NCBI GenBank assembly: GCA_023053545.1 | Contig: JAKZAN010000006.1 | Coordinates: 5,523,001 to 5,587,000 of the forward strand | Source of the DNA: Lepidurus packardi | Lineage: Eukaryota; Arthropoda; Branchiopoda; Notostraca; Triopsidae | Direction: 5' to 3' | Length of the DNA stretch: 64,000 nucleotides | Shown here: positions 35,893 through 47,510 of the stretch, piece by piece | Layout: each line of letters opens with the position of its first letter | How positions within the stretch are numbered: the first letter of the stretch is position 1 | Notes under the pieces: model-generated | The model's database searches: none | The model's input: the letters and a program-made list of their open reading frames with translations, nothing else | Told to the model about the DNA's origin: nothing | Translations under genes and position numbers: made by a program

Positions 35893-38175
35893 ATGTGTTT
35901 AAAAAGCGTTTACATGATGGGTAATCACATGCTCGATTTGATTTGGGAGCATGCAATGAAATATGACCTCAATCTCGTCATACAAGGTTTAATGACTTAC
36001 ATATTCATTATTGAAACCATCTTAACTCAATATATCTTTTGTCTAGAACTCGAGTTATTTTTGCCAGAAAAATCTTCAAATGACCGGTTCCATTCCTATC
36101 AACTGGCTGTAAGATTTGCCACTGGTAAGGATAACGATACTTGGTGTTTGCGACTCTTACGGAAGTACCTGGACACGTTACGAGGATTCTTCGAGTTGCT
36201 AAAGCGCAAAAATTCTCCAGCATTGGACAATTTGCCCTTATCTGACCTACAACTGACCAAGTTTTGCCTATCCTTGCAACTTATCGTAATTATAACCCAT
36301 TACTTTTACCAACTTTAGTCAAAGCTCATTAATTACATTGAAATTTATATTTAGGTTCTCATTCAATCTGTTGAAATGAATGGATGTGATATCTCATCCC
36401 CGTTTGCTTTGCGCAACTTTGGTCCTATCGCTTTCTCTGATGGTTTTAACACACTCAGCAAAGTACAGTTATTACATTTTTATTTGTAAATTTTTTTTTT
36501 ACTGGACAACCTTCAAAGTTTCCCTCTTTTCTTTTACATTAGGAAGATCTCACTGAAGACGACCAAAAGATTTATGAAGCTTCTCGCCAATTAGCGTTGC
36601 TAATCATCAAAAATCCCTCGTCGAGACAAAGCAGTATCATTTTCCAGCGATTAAAACCCAATATTGTGAGATTCTCCAAAATGCTGGCTCCGTTTTTGCA
36701 ACAACACGTCCCTTGCACCGTAATTGAATACGTAAGTATTCAAGAGTAACTTGTCTCCGTAAGTATTCAAGAGTAACTTGTCTCCTTAAGAATGCAAATT
36801 GCATTGTTATAGCTATGAAATCTTGAACTTAAGCTTCTTAATCTTTTTCTTTAGATGTACCATAACACTAGCGATGATTACGCACACCTGGAAGATCCAG
36901 TTTTCCACCATTTACTGTGCGTCGTCCGTGGATGGCACGAAAGTAACCAATGGAACCATCAGCCAGACTTAGTGAACGTTGTGCACGCCATTCGAAATGA
37001 TATATTCATTCGCGATCGAGAAGCAGAAGAACTTTACGTAAGTATTCATCATTTACACCTCGATCCGTATTTATTCCAGTTATTTTTAGATTATTTTTCA
37101 TTTTATCTATGATTCGCTGCGTTTAATCAGCATTTTCTGAATTTAGACGATTCTTTGATGAATTTTTTCGAGTACTGCTTAGTACGGCCAATTTTTTTTA
37201 TATTTGTTTATTTTTGTTTAAAATAATACTAATAGTAAAAAATATTATTTCATTTATTTTTATTTTTTATGATTTTTTGTATTTATTATTTGCTTTTTAT
37301 GATTTTTTAAATTTTTTAAATTATATTTTCTATTTGCCCTCTTGTATTGTACATAGAACAAGATTTGGGATGAGATATTAGCGAATCGACCTAATGTGCC
37401 CCTAATGTGCCTTACAACAACGAAAACTCGCCTGGCGACGCTTTCAGTAGCGGGCCAGACTCAAGTTCTGCCAGTTTCCCAGCAGTACCCTGATTTTGAT
37501 GCCGAATTCCGCAAGCGAAAGGAAACATTCCTTCTTGCCATCAAGGATGAAAGCCCAATAGACGATCTTTCCTTTCCCCAGCAAGTAACCGTGTGGGACC
37601 CTCACAAGAATGAATTTCGTCACTTGAAATCCTTGAAACTGTTACCCAGTAAACCGCCTGGGACCATAGGACAGTTACTATCGATTATAGAAGAGCCAGA
37701 ATCGATACTACCTTTCAATCGATTAGAACAGCCTAAAATTAGCCCGTTGGGACCTTCGCAAGATGATTTGAATTCTATGCAAAGAAGCGTATGGAGTTTT
37801 ACCCAAGATTTGGCTATCGATTCTCATGAGCCTACTATTACTGATTCGCCTGATCGAATCGAAGGAACCGTCGACAAAACGATTGACGATGTAGGTGTAG
37901 ATGAGGAAGAAATGCCTGAAGCTGAAGATTCTTCCAAAGAATCCTCTGGCTTTATAGTCTTTGAACAGGAATCAGCTCCCACTGTACGAGTGATCGAGCA
38001 CAAAACCGAGTCTGCTGATTCTAGCTCTGATACCTTTGTCGAAGACAGCGTTTCGGGTGATCCAGACGAAAATGAGATGGAAACAAGCGCCGAAAAGTCC
38101 CGCAACCAAAAGAGAATCTTCTTCCCAGGGTTGTACATGGATGGTGACGATGAAATCATTGATTCTAGTCCATGA
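35893..38175 (+). CDS. Unrecognised 543-residue protein, helical N-terminal half and acidic C-terminus
   Basis: Exons 35893-35986, 36047-36285, 36355-36462, 36543-36731, 36855-37037 and 37357-38175 join in phase. The first 60-bp intron is also open in frame, so it could be retained. Residues 1-270 are rich in amphipathic helices (LRLLRKYLDTLRGFFELLKR; IYEASRQLALLII) with no motif I can assign. After about residue 370 the protein becomes Ser/Asp/Glu-rich and probably disordered. Two hydrophobic-plus-acidic patches, GFIVFEQE and DDEIIDSSP at the C-terminus, look like SUMO-interacting motifs. It may be a nuclear scaffold. Several early Met codons leave the start uncertain. A polyadenylation signal lies at 38309. 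Confidence 0.75.
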
Positions 38176-38308
38176 CATCACTGATTCCATGCATTTTTGT
38201 TTTCGTTCTATGTTATACTCAAGTTCACGAATTGCCCGTTTCATTTTCCTAAGAAAAACAATGAATATGCCAGATAGATAAACAAGATACATTATTACTT
38301 TTCTGTGC

Positions 38309-38314
38309 AATAAA
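38309..38314 (+). terminator. Polyadenylation signal AATAAA
   Basis: AATAAA 134 bp after the stop codon of the 35893-38175 gene. The surrounding GCAATAAAAACAGAATCGAT is partly duplicated 40 bp on as GCAATAGAAACAGAATCGAT. Confidence 0.6.
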
Positions 38315-38905
38315 AACAGAATCGATTTTCAGAATATTTTCTTTGCAATAGAAACAGAATCGATTTCTCGTTTGGGAATATTGATTGTATATATTTCATG
38401 GAAATTCCAGGATGGGATGCAAATTGTTTCACAGTCCTGATCCTTCATTTGGTTCAATTAACTCAAGATCTTCACATCGTTTGGGGCACAGAGAACGAAA
38501 ATTCTATTAAAATAAAATAAATTCAAAGGAATGAAGGAATTCATTTCTACATGGAAAGCTTCTTGATGACTATGGATGTAAGCTGGGGAATTGTATATGG
38601 TAATAGGCTTCTGACTAGAGGCTGAAAAAACTGATTTGCAAACGTCTGGATCAAGTGAAACTGAGAAACTGAACTAATTGATCCTTTTTTCTGTTAAAAA
38701 ATTGAAAAAAATGAAATTTCTGTCAGAGGAAACGGTAAAAAGTTGGGGTTATATTAATTTCTTATAAAATGGTTCCGGCACAAGAAAAGCTGCTGCAAGA
38801 ATTGGCCAAGGAAATTGTACACACACTCATCACGTATGGCAATATTTTCCTTTTTTTTTTTTGCTTGATGCTTCAAGATTTTAAGTAACACGCACCCAAA
38901 AATCG

Positions 38906-40865
38906 TCACCTTTTCACTGCGGGATCAACGGAAGCCAATGCTTTCAGGCAATCGAGGTACGGCGATTGCAGTGGTTTGTGCAACGATAATTGTAGGTGGG
39001 CTTCAGGCAGTGAAAACCATTGTCGTTTCCTTCCTAATCATTTTGAACACATGGGTAATGTAGAAAAATAGAATGTAATTAAGAATTGGATGGAAAAAAT
39101 TTGGATTGAAAGAATCCGAATCAAGAAACTCACCAATCGTCTTGGAATCGTCCCACTCGGCGAGCTCTTCAGTCACATGGAGGATATAAACAACAGTTCT
39201 ATGCTTCCGCTCGCCACTCTGCTGTTAAAAAACGAATCGTTAAGAGACTTTGCGTCAAACGTTTTGAGAAAAGTAGTGAATTTACCTCGAAAGTACCTAA
39301 ACAACGACCTAAATCGCCTTTCACACCAGCTTCTTCCAAAACTTCCCGTGTGGCAGCCACTTCAGGGTCTTCGTCAGGTTCCAGACCGCCGCCAGGCACA
39401 ATCCATCGTTCGGGTTCATTCGACGACGACACCAAAAGAACCTAACATACGAAAGTTCAAGCAAATTTGTAAGATTACATGGCGTTTTCTTCGAGATTTC
39501 ATGTTCCTATGTTTCAGGCACGCTGTCTGAATCTTAAATTCAACATGGTATCGAGTTTTGAGTACATGTATCGATAAGTTTCCTTGTGTTATTATTGTTG
39601 ACTCTTAGTAATAGATCAACGATTTTTAAATCGTTTCAATAGTAATAATTAAATGACTTGTTGAAAATTAACTGATTTAAAAGGTTTCGAATAAAGAATT
39701 AATGCATATACCAATAAAGTATAATCAACGTAGAAATAACTGGGATATTATCAAGTTTAACTTAATTAGCGATATTTTCTAGAAATACTAAGAATTAAAT
39801 CATGTATTAATCGGTAGCGGTTATTATCGATTATGTTAGAATTATTATCGATCTTAGCCATTAAATATTGGAATTTTCGAACTTTTAAACTAGAAAAGGA
39901 TTAAAAAAAGGATACAATCAATTCTTTCTTCTGTTACAATTTCCGTGACTTTTTCATTCACATTCTCATGGCTTGTATTACAGTTGTTTAGTTGCAGTGT
40001 TCTGTTTTGTTTCTAAAATTGCATCTCGGATGACATAAACAGGGCTTTGAGGGAGTGGAGGATCAAATGTCTGTAACTTTTCCTTTCAGACAGCTCCAAC
40101 ACGCATAACGTTCATCCAGCTTAGTAGTGCATCCACTTGTTTCCCCTTAGACCTTGAAAAAGAAGACTTGCAAAGACAAAATAACCTCATTCTCCCAGCC
40201 AAACGACTCCTTTCTTCCTTTTTTTTCTCTTTTTAACTTCTACGATTTTACTAGCGCCGTTTTGAGTCCCAAAAATCTGCATGGACCTGTGTATTATATT
40301 GGCTCGCTAAAATTAGACCGGCTTTAGCTGGTTTTGGCAAAGAGATGAGAACAATGCGAGCCGGATCCCAAACTCTAAAAAAAAAAAATTAAAAAAAAAA
40401 AAATCCTACACTAAATGGCCTTGATGAGGTGACGCGCTTTGTGTACGCAAAACGTTCTACAAATTTACGATATCTATATTTTTCTCTTTTCTTTTTCCTT
40501 TTTCGTTCAATGCCAAAATGAGGCAAACAAAAACAGAGTAGTTGTTATTTTGTTTTGTCCAACGCTAAACATTGTCGCCTGTTTGCTTTCATTTTGCTCC
40601 TTGCACGTGCTATTCACATGCAAGGGCAGATAATGCATGTCGCGTTGATACAGTGCAAGCCTATAATGCAATCTGAAACGTGAGCTTTTATTTCCTATCT
40701 ATCTATCTGGAAGGGAAAGTGGATCCATTAGTAGGCTTAAGAAGGAAGCTGAATCAATTAGTATACCTCGTTTTCTGTGACATTCCTCACGCAAACGCAA
40801 GCTGCTCGCCTTCGGAAACCGTCTTTGTCGTACATTCTGGTGGAATCCGGTTTATCTTTGACCAT
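38906..40865 (-). CDS. Diphosphoinositol polyphosphate phosphohydrolase (DIPP, NUDT3/Aps type)
   Basis: Exons 40865-40767, 39441-39286, 39221-39134 and 39033-38906 on the minus strand give 156 residues; vertebrate NUDT3 has about 170. It opens MVKDKPDSTRMYDKDGFRRR, the DIPP signature, then VLLVSSSNEPERWIVPGGG and a complete Nudix box with the G-x5-E-x7-REUxEExGU pattern (GGLEPDEDPEVAATREVLEE, then AGV). ERKHRTVVYIL and RKRQWFSLPEA follow as in the family. The enzyme hydrolyses diphosphoinositol phosphates (PP-InsP5, bis-PP-InsP4) and dinucleoside polyphosphates. Intron 1 is 1.3 kb, the others 64-100 bp. The stop TGA directly follows VDPAVKR. The gene is transcribed away from the C9orf40-like/CAP-G pair, with about 950 bp between. 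Confidence 0.93.
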
Positions 40866-41730
40866 ATTGGAAGGTTTTCACGCTAATTAATGAAACGACG
40901 TCAAACCACCACTGGATTAACGCAGAGAATCGACGGCGGGCAAGTTTATGCGTCCTGTTTTCGAAACACAAACTATTACTATATTAAAACGTTACGTAAT
41001 CAAAGTAAAATGCTACACAGAGGGTTTATCACCTTACGATAAGAGCTGGGAGTGAGACACGTTTACTATCGGCTAAAGTTCCGAAGGAAAACCTTTTCAC
41101 GCTCAACACACACTCGCTGCGATATGCAAATCAACCCACCAACACCTGCAGGCTATTCTGCTGCCCCATTATTCGCGGGTCTCCAGTCTAGTTCCAGTTC
41201 AGAATTCCAGGCGAGAAAGAGGGAGAAGAGGTGTGAAATTAAGGATTGACAGACAGGTCGCCCAGCCATAAGTTGGCTGTTGTGACGAGCGAAAAAAGAA
41301 AAATGTGGGGCGTGGCTAGGGTGCGCAGCTTCATGTGTCTGTACTATACCGGCCGTTTATGAACCGACAGATCCGAACCACTCTCGCGGTTCGCATTCTG
41401 ACATCTATTGAATTGAATTGAAGTCTTTTTTTCGCTACTTCGGGTTCGAACCTCTACTTCGGTTCCAAGTTTGGATTCTGAATTTGACGGATTGAGAATT
41501 TTTATGAGCTTCGGTTTGCTTTCCGCCCTTGTTTCAAGGGTGCGGTTTCGGATTGGCGTTACTTCCTATACTAGGCGAACTTATCGAATTGGTTTCGGTT
41601 TTAGGACCGTTATGCGTACTAGCATAAAGTTGCTTCCTAGTTGACTTCACAAATCAATCTGGAGTGGACTCTATTATAAAGGTTGTTCAGGAAGACAACA
41701 AGTTTATTAGCGATTTGTCTTTGAGTCGCG

Positions 41731-41752
41731 CGTGACGTGACGTCACGTCACG
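41731..41752. promoter_or_regulatory. 22-bp perfect palindrome of overlapping CRE sites
   Basis: CGTGACGTGACGTCACGTCACG is its own reverse complement. It centres on TGACGTCA (41738-41745), the full CREB/ATF site, with overlapping half sites on both sides. It lies in the gap between the divergent Nudix and C9orf40-like genes, 63 bp before the first ATG of the leader exon. Confidence 0.7.
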
Positions 41753-41814
41753 TCAAGGTGCTGTTTGCGGTAGATTGACTCACAGTTCGCCGTTTACTTT
41801 TGAAACGACGAAAC

Positions 41815-41988
41815 ATGAAAAGGCGGGATCTCTTCCATTCTTCTCTTGTCGTTGTTGCGACGACGCTGTGTGTTGTGGATAGCCACGTACATGAGCGGTA
41901 CGTAGTACAATTTGTTTATTTTGAACTCAACTAAAGGCACTTAAACACTAGATTGTGGCGGTTTAACCTACCTTTCAATGAAACGTAA
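41815..41988 (+). other. Upstream ORF overlapping the C9orf40-like start
   Basis: ATG at 41815 opens MKRRDLFHSSLVVVATTLCV and reaches a donor (GAGCG-GTACGT, 41897/41898). Joining to the acceptor at 41951 (CACTAG) adds 12 residues (RLWRFNLPFNET, the first completed across the junction) to TAA at 41986-41988. The stop lies 8 nt past the ATG at 41978. The N-terminus resembles a signal peptide. It could be a 40-residue secreted peptide or a translation-control uORF. Confidence 0.4.
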
Positions 41989-42299
41989 AGCTGAGGAAGG
42001 AATTGAACCCCAAACAGGCCAAGTTTTACATTTAAGCGTACCTCCAGCCAAAGTGACGAAGCTTGACATTGAAATTGAACTTCCAATATCCAAACATCAA
42101 AGTGGAGGCGTTAAGAAGCTCAAACGCACCAAAAGAGGAATTGGTGCCCAAAAAGGATCAAAAGACGGCACCTATTGAGAAAATTGAAGTGGACGAAGAA
42201 CCTGTGCCAGAGGAATTCAATTCATATCAGTATTGGAAAGAACCTTTGCCCGAAATTTCATTAGATTTGCCCTTAGAAGGTCGTATGCATCTAGAATAA
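41978..42299 (+). CDS. C9orf40-like protein, frame change inside
   Basis: The first frame from ATG 41978 begins MKRKAEEGIEPQTGQVLHLS and continues VPPAKVTKL, resembling the N-terminus of the uncharacterised vertebrate protein C9orf40. The second frame, offset by one, carries EEFNSYQYWKEPLPEISLDL, matching its conserved FQYWRNPLPPIDL motif, and stops at 42297-42299. No single frame covers both. A 46-nt intron from GTTAAG (after GGC, 42111) to AAAAAG would join them in phase, but it is short with a poor pyrimidine tract; a sequence error or true frameshift is possible. The stop is 11 nt before the CAP-G ATG. Function in the family is unknown to me. Confidence 0.6.
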
Positions 42300-42310
42300 T
42301 CTACTAAACC

Positions 42311-45300
42311 ATGGCCCCTGCAAGTCTAAAGGATATTATACGATCTGCTTACGAAGATTGCCAAGATTCCTCTACCATTCACGTCAAATTAATTGAAACA
42401 TTAGGGATTCTATACGAAAAGGTAACGTATTCCTCCACTTCCATCAACTTCAAATAGAAATAACAGCTACAATACAACTTCTTGACACAAAATACAATAC
42501 AACTTCTTGTAGACTATAGACAAAGACGCCTTTCTCTCCCACTTCCTCTATTTCCTGCAAATTCCACTCATTCATGGAGAAAACGAACTTGCCGTCAACT
42601 TAACTTTGGAATTCGCAGCCAATTTCGCCTTATCTTTGGGGCCCGTTGAAGTAGAAGGCGAAGAAGGCCCCGAATTAGAGCTCCACCCTTTCCTTAACGG
42701 GGTTTTCCAGTTTCTTATCGAGGTTTAAACCCAATTTATTACATTTATTCGATGTATTCCCCAAAAATTGCAATTCATTTGATGTTTTCCACAGCATCAT
42801 GAAGCCAGAAGTCACGGCGCTCGATTCAGGATCTGCCAATTGCTTAACCGTCTCCTCCATAAGCTTCCAGAAGGGGTTACATTGGACGAAACCCTTTATG
42901 AAGATATTTACACTGCAATGTTGGCTCGTTTGCACGTAAAAACCAATCTTAAGACCATTTTACCCAAATTTCATGCAATTTTCCACTAGGATCGCATTGC
43001 TGGAGTGCGTATGCAAGCTGTAGAAGCCCTAACACGTTTCCAGGACGTGAACGACAAACGTTGTCCTGTTATTCAAGGTGAATTATTCCTTAACTTCCCT
43101 AAAGAGAGCGAATTTGAAAGATTTCTTTCGTTTTTTGCAGCTTTCCGGTTTCATTTAAAGCGCGATCCACATGCAGGCGTCCGCAAAGCAGTCTTAAAAG
43201 CCATTACGGTCAACCATTCTACGTTAGCCGCAGTTTTTACGCGTTGCCGGGATGTGCACGAAGACGTTCGTGCGTTGGCGTATACTTTTATCGCGGAGAA
43301 AGTCCATGTCAAGTCTCTTTCCATCTCCCAGCGCGAACAACTGCTCCAAGCGGGTCTCAAAGACAGACATGGTAAGGTTTTTTTGGGTATATCTTTGATT
43401 CTGTCACCATTTTCTATCGTTTCTGTCCACATTTCAGGAAGCGTTCGCTCCATTGTGACCAAAAAGCTGTTGCCGAGTTGGATGCACGTCTTCCAGCAGT
43501 CTTTGCTGAAACTACTCAAAGCGTTGGACGTGGAAAGCAGTGTAGACACTTGTGTCACTGCAATCGAAACGCTTTTGAAGTAAAATTTCATTAAAAACGC
43601 ATTAATATGCAGATTTTTATTGATCTTTTGATTCATTTCCTTTGTTTGGTTCATTTCAACAGGGATATGGACGACCATCAAGCTATTGAGCAGTTACCCA
43701 AGCTTGATGATAACCATTTGATCCCAATTGAAGATCTGAACCCTGAAAGCGCTCTTTATTGGCGTTGTTTAGCCTCTCATTTGCATAAAAATGGAGATAA
43801 AAGCTTAGATGCCCTGGAATCCATTCTCCCCGAAATGACTTCCTTCGCCCACTACTTAAACGAGTAATATTTCGTTCATTTTCCTGTTTTAAGCCCAAAT
43901 TAAGTTTTAGCCCAATTAAAGCCCAAATTTTATGGGGAAAAAAACGAATTTCAACTTTAATATTCGTAAATTCCTTTGTTCCTAGACTTTATTTGCTTCC
44001 CTTTCATAGATTTTCATAGATTTTGTTCATCAGCTGTGATAGTCGCTTGTGGCATGTTTTTTTTGGGTCGCTTGTGGCATTTTAGGTTATTTTACGTATT
44101 TATTAGGTTATTTTACCGTATTTTTGTACTATTACCGTATTTTTATACTATTATGGCGTTGATTTTATAATTTTTTCTTCGCTTAGGTACGTTAAAATGC
44201 GTTACGATGACCCTTTGGAGGAATTGCGGCTTCATTTCATTATAAAACAACTCCTACTCTTGGTTCCTCTTTTCGATCTTGCAGATGAAGCTGGAAAGTG
44301 CGTTTAGTGGTCCATTTGTACGTTCTGAACCCAATTTTACCTTCTTTTTGATTGTTTTAGGGTGAATTTAGGGCGTGCTTTGAAAAGCATGTTAGAGATC
44401 GAGGATTTAAGCCCGCTTTTAGCTCGTCCTTTGGTCGAAACCTACATTTCTCTCCTGAAAGGACCATCCAACGTAGTTCCAGTTGCAACTGTTTTGGAAA
44501 TTATCGCGGATTTAAGGGAACCTTTGACGGTCGCTGAGCCAGTGCCTGTCTTAAGCGACCAAGAGCAGCGCCAACGCCAATTAAAAGTGAATTCTTTCTT
44601 CAAACGGCTTTAATAGATTCTTAACCTTAATGTTACATTGGTTTTGTACTATTGTGTACTAGATTGCTAAAATCCGGGTCCAGTTAAACGTCGCCAGGGA
44701 GAATCTGGAGCAAGCAGTGAAGAAGGAGAACTTCGAAGAAGCTCAAGAGCAGAAAATCGTGGTGAAATCCCTGGAAACCCAGCTGGAAGAGCTAAATAAA
44801 GCTCCAGAACCTCTCGTGACTCTTGATCAAGTATTCTTACTGTAATTTCCATTGAAAATGAACTTAATATGTTGTATTTATCGTTAGAGAAGAGAAGAAC
44901 GAAATGATCCCAACACACTGCTCATATGTTTGGGTATTTTCATCGAGTTACTCAAGACGCAACACAAATTGTCGTCCGGAATGTCTGAATTACTGGAATT
45001 TCTGGTCCTGCCATGTGTACAACACGAAGATCCGGCCGTTCGTAATGCAGGAATGGAAGCTTTGGGCATTTGCTGCTTATTGGATGAAGCCCAAGCCAAA
45101 AGGCACCTGTTTCTCTTCTTACAAGTAAGATTTGGACGTTTTCCCCCTCTTCATTCGCTCCTAATACACTCGGTCGTTCCTCTAGGCGAACCAAATCGAC
45201 CACACGACCGTCCAAATGACTGCAGTAAAAGCCATTTTCGATCTCGTGCTGCGATACGGTTTCCAAACCTTCGCCAATGCCGAATCGGTCCCTCCGTCGC

Positions 45301-45628
45301 TTTCAGAGGGCAAAATAACCCCCGAAAAGGAAGCAAAATCGCATGGACAACTCCTCATTGCTCTTACTGAGCTCTTGGACTCTGAAGTGCGTTCGATTTT
45401 GGTCAAATTTGACGATTTTTTCATTTATTTTGATTAACTTGAGGCATTTGATCATTTTTTTCCCCCTTTAGGTAGCTGAAATGCAGACATTGGCAGCTGG
45501 GGGGTTCTGCAAACTCCTCCTAGCTTCGCGAATTGCGTCCCCCATGCTCCTTTCGAGGTTGCTTATACTCCTTTACCATCCTTTATCTGGTAATTAACTC
45601 GATTAATAGACAAAATTGATCAATTTTA

Positions 45629-45663
<35 letters not shown>

Positions 45664-47510
45664 TTTTTTTTTTGTTTCAGAGGAAGATCCTCAGCTAACG
45701 CAGATGCTAAACGCGTTCTTACCCTTATACGCCTCCCAAGGACGAGAACAGCAAGAATGTTTGGGCGCAGCTTTCTTACCAACTTACAAAACTCTCTTGA
45801 AAGCTCCGATTACGTCACCTTTATCCGAATTGGACGCTACCAAGATCATGCAGTGTGTGGTTGGCTTTACCCAGCCCGCTTTACTCGATCGAGACCACGG
45901 CGCGTATGATCAGGTAGAAATTTTCATGAATTTCTTGTAAAACTGTCTAATTACATCATTCAACATTATTGTTGTTCTTACTATCGTTAGTTTTTAAAGC
46001 AAATTGTACTCACCAGTTATCAACAAGGTCGAACAACGACTGTTGAGTTTTTTGGTAACTTTTTTTCATTTTACGATTTTTTAGGTTTTGTATTTTTACA
46101 TTTTTGTTTATTTTTGTGCGATTTCTTTGTGCAGTTTTTGGTGTATATTTTTTATTTAAATTTCGATTTAAATTGCTATTTGTTAATTATCTTTTTGGTT
46201 TTGTTTTTTGTACTTTTAGTTTTTTTTGTGTTTTTTACGGATTTCTATGTAATTTCTGTGAATTTTTGGGATTTCTGAGGAAGAGTTGCATATTTTTTTA
46301 ATGAATTGCTTATTCTGCGTATCTTGTTTAGGGCGAAAGCAACGTGCACGATCTGCTAGCTCAACGATTCCTGCAAGAAATCCAGAAACGTCCTGATGTT
46401 CCCGATTCGCGTAATCTGGCTCGTTTCTTGCTCCAAATGCAGCCCGCCTTGGTTGAGCCCTCGGAAGTCAAAATCCTCTTATCTTTATGCCAACGAGTCC
46501 AGCGCAACGCGTACGACAAACTCACTCTACGCGCTCTGCAGAAATTCCAAGCGAATTTGGAGCAAAACTTGACTTCGCGACCTTCGAGATCAGGGGAAGA
46601 GATGGCAAGTGATGACACGGCACCTGAAATCACCTCCGTCAGCTCCCAAGACGCCAACAATAGCAACCTCGCTCGGCGCATGCGCCAATTGCCCAGCACG
46701 AAAGAACTTTCCAAAAGTCTTCATCGTCCCGAAGACTTCGAAGAAGAAGAAGTGTTCGATTCAAGTTCACGTTCCATCGAATCAGACTCCTCGAGCCAAC
46801 CCAAACTTTCCGAACTTCGGTCCAAGGGACGATTCACGCTCTCTATAAGCCCCGCCCCTTCACGCCGAAGCACTCGCGCATCACGTCAGCGATCAGGAGA
46901 AGCGATGGCAAGTGACGACGCGGCACTTGAAGTCACTTCTGTCAGCTCTCAAGATGCTAATAGTACAAACCTCATTCCGCGCATGCGCCAAATGGGCGGC
47001 AGACGAGCAGTTTCCAACAGTTCTCATCCTCCCGAAGTCGAAAAAGTCGATGTTGTCGTCGAATCGGATTCGTCCAGCGAACCGAAATCTTCCCAAAGTC
47101 AGTCCAACAAACGATTCACGCTCTCTAAAACCCCTAAAACCCCCGTCCCCGCCCCTGCGCGCCGAAGCACTCGCGCATCGGTTCTGCGCTCGAATGAAGC
47201 GTCACCGGTCTTGTTGTCGAATCGAAAGATTCGTGAAACCAAGACGATCACCGAGAGTCCTACAACTTCGGAATCGAGTGGCAGAATCACGAGGTTTGGA
47301 ATTATTTTTTTTTGTAAATTAAAAGGATGATTTAGGATTTTAAGAGTTCATTTGTATGGAATTTTTATGTCATTTTTGTACAATAGGTCACGGGCTGCTC
47401 GGCTTTCTACCAGTGTGCCTTCATCACCCGCTCCCAGCTCGGAAGAAATCATTCCCGAAAGCCCTGTGAGAAAATCTACGCGAAATGTGTCGAGAAGAGG
47501 AAGAAAATGA
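42311..47510 (+). CDS. NCAPG: Condensin complex subunit 3 (CAP-G)
   Basis: Sixteen exons in phase: 42311-42421, 42513-42722, 42795-42935, 42990-43077, 43141-43371, 43438-43579, 43663-43863, 44187-44297, 44361-44586, 44663-44830, 44888-45124, 45186-45386, 45472-45589, 45681-45913, 46332-47293, 47387-47510; 1167 residues (human about 1015). HEAT repeats fill the first 800 residues; VRMQAVEALTRFQD, RDPHAGVRKAVLKAI, PIEDLNPESALYWRCLASHL and VRNAGMEALGICCLLDEAQA align with NCAPG. A coiled segment (IAKIRVQLNVARENLEQAV) precedes the C-terminal domain. Known role: HEAT subunit of condensin I, binding DNA with CAP-H in mitotic chromosome folding. The Ser/Arg-rich tail contains a 101-residue tandem repeat (residues 892-992 and 993-1092). 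Confidence 0.96.
45631..45662. repeat. T32 homopolymer in CAP-G intron 13
   Basis: 32 consecutive T followed by GTTTTTTTTTTTG, directly before the acceptor at 45680. It acts as an extreme pyrimidine tract; its length may be unreliable in an assembly. Confidence 0.85.

Noticed and set aside
36120..36130. Donor-like CACTG-GTAAGG inside exon 2 of the 35893 gene
   Set aside because: The frame continues cleanly past it with similar composition to the ATC-GTAATT donor at 36285, which joins the next exon in phase.
39090..39530. 146-codon plus-strand frame
   Set aside because: Antisense shadow of two Nudix exons, whose family motifs are on the minus strand.
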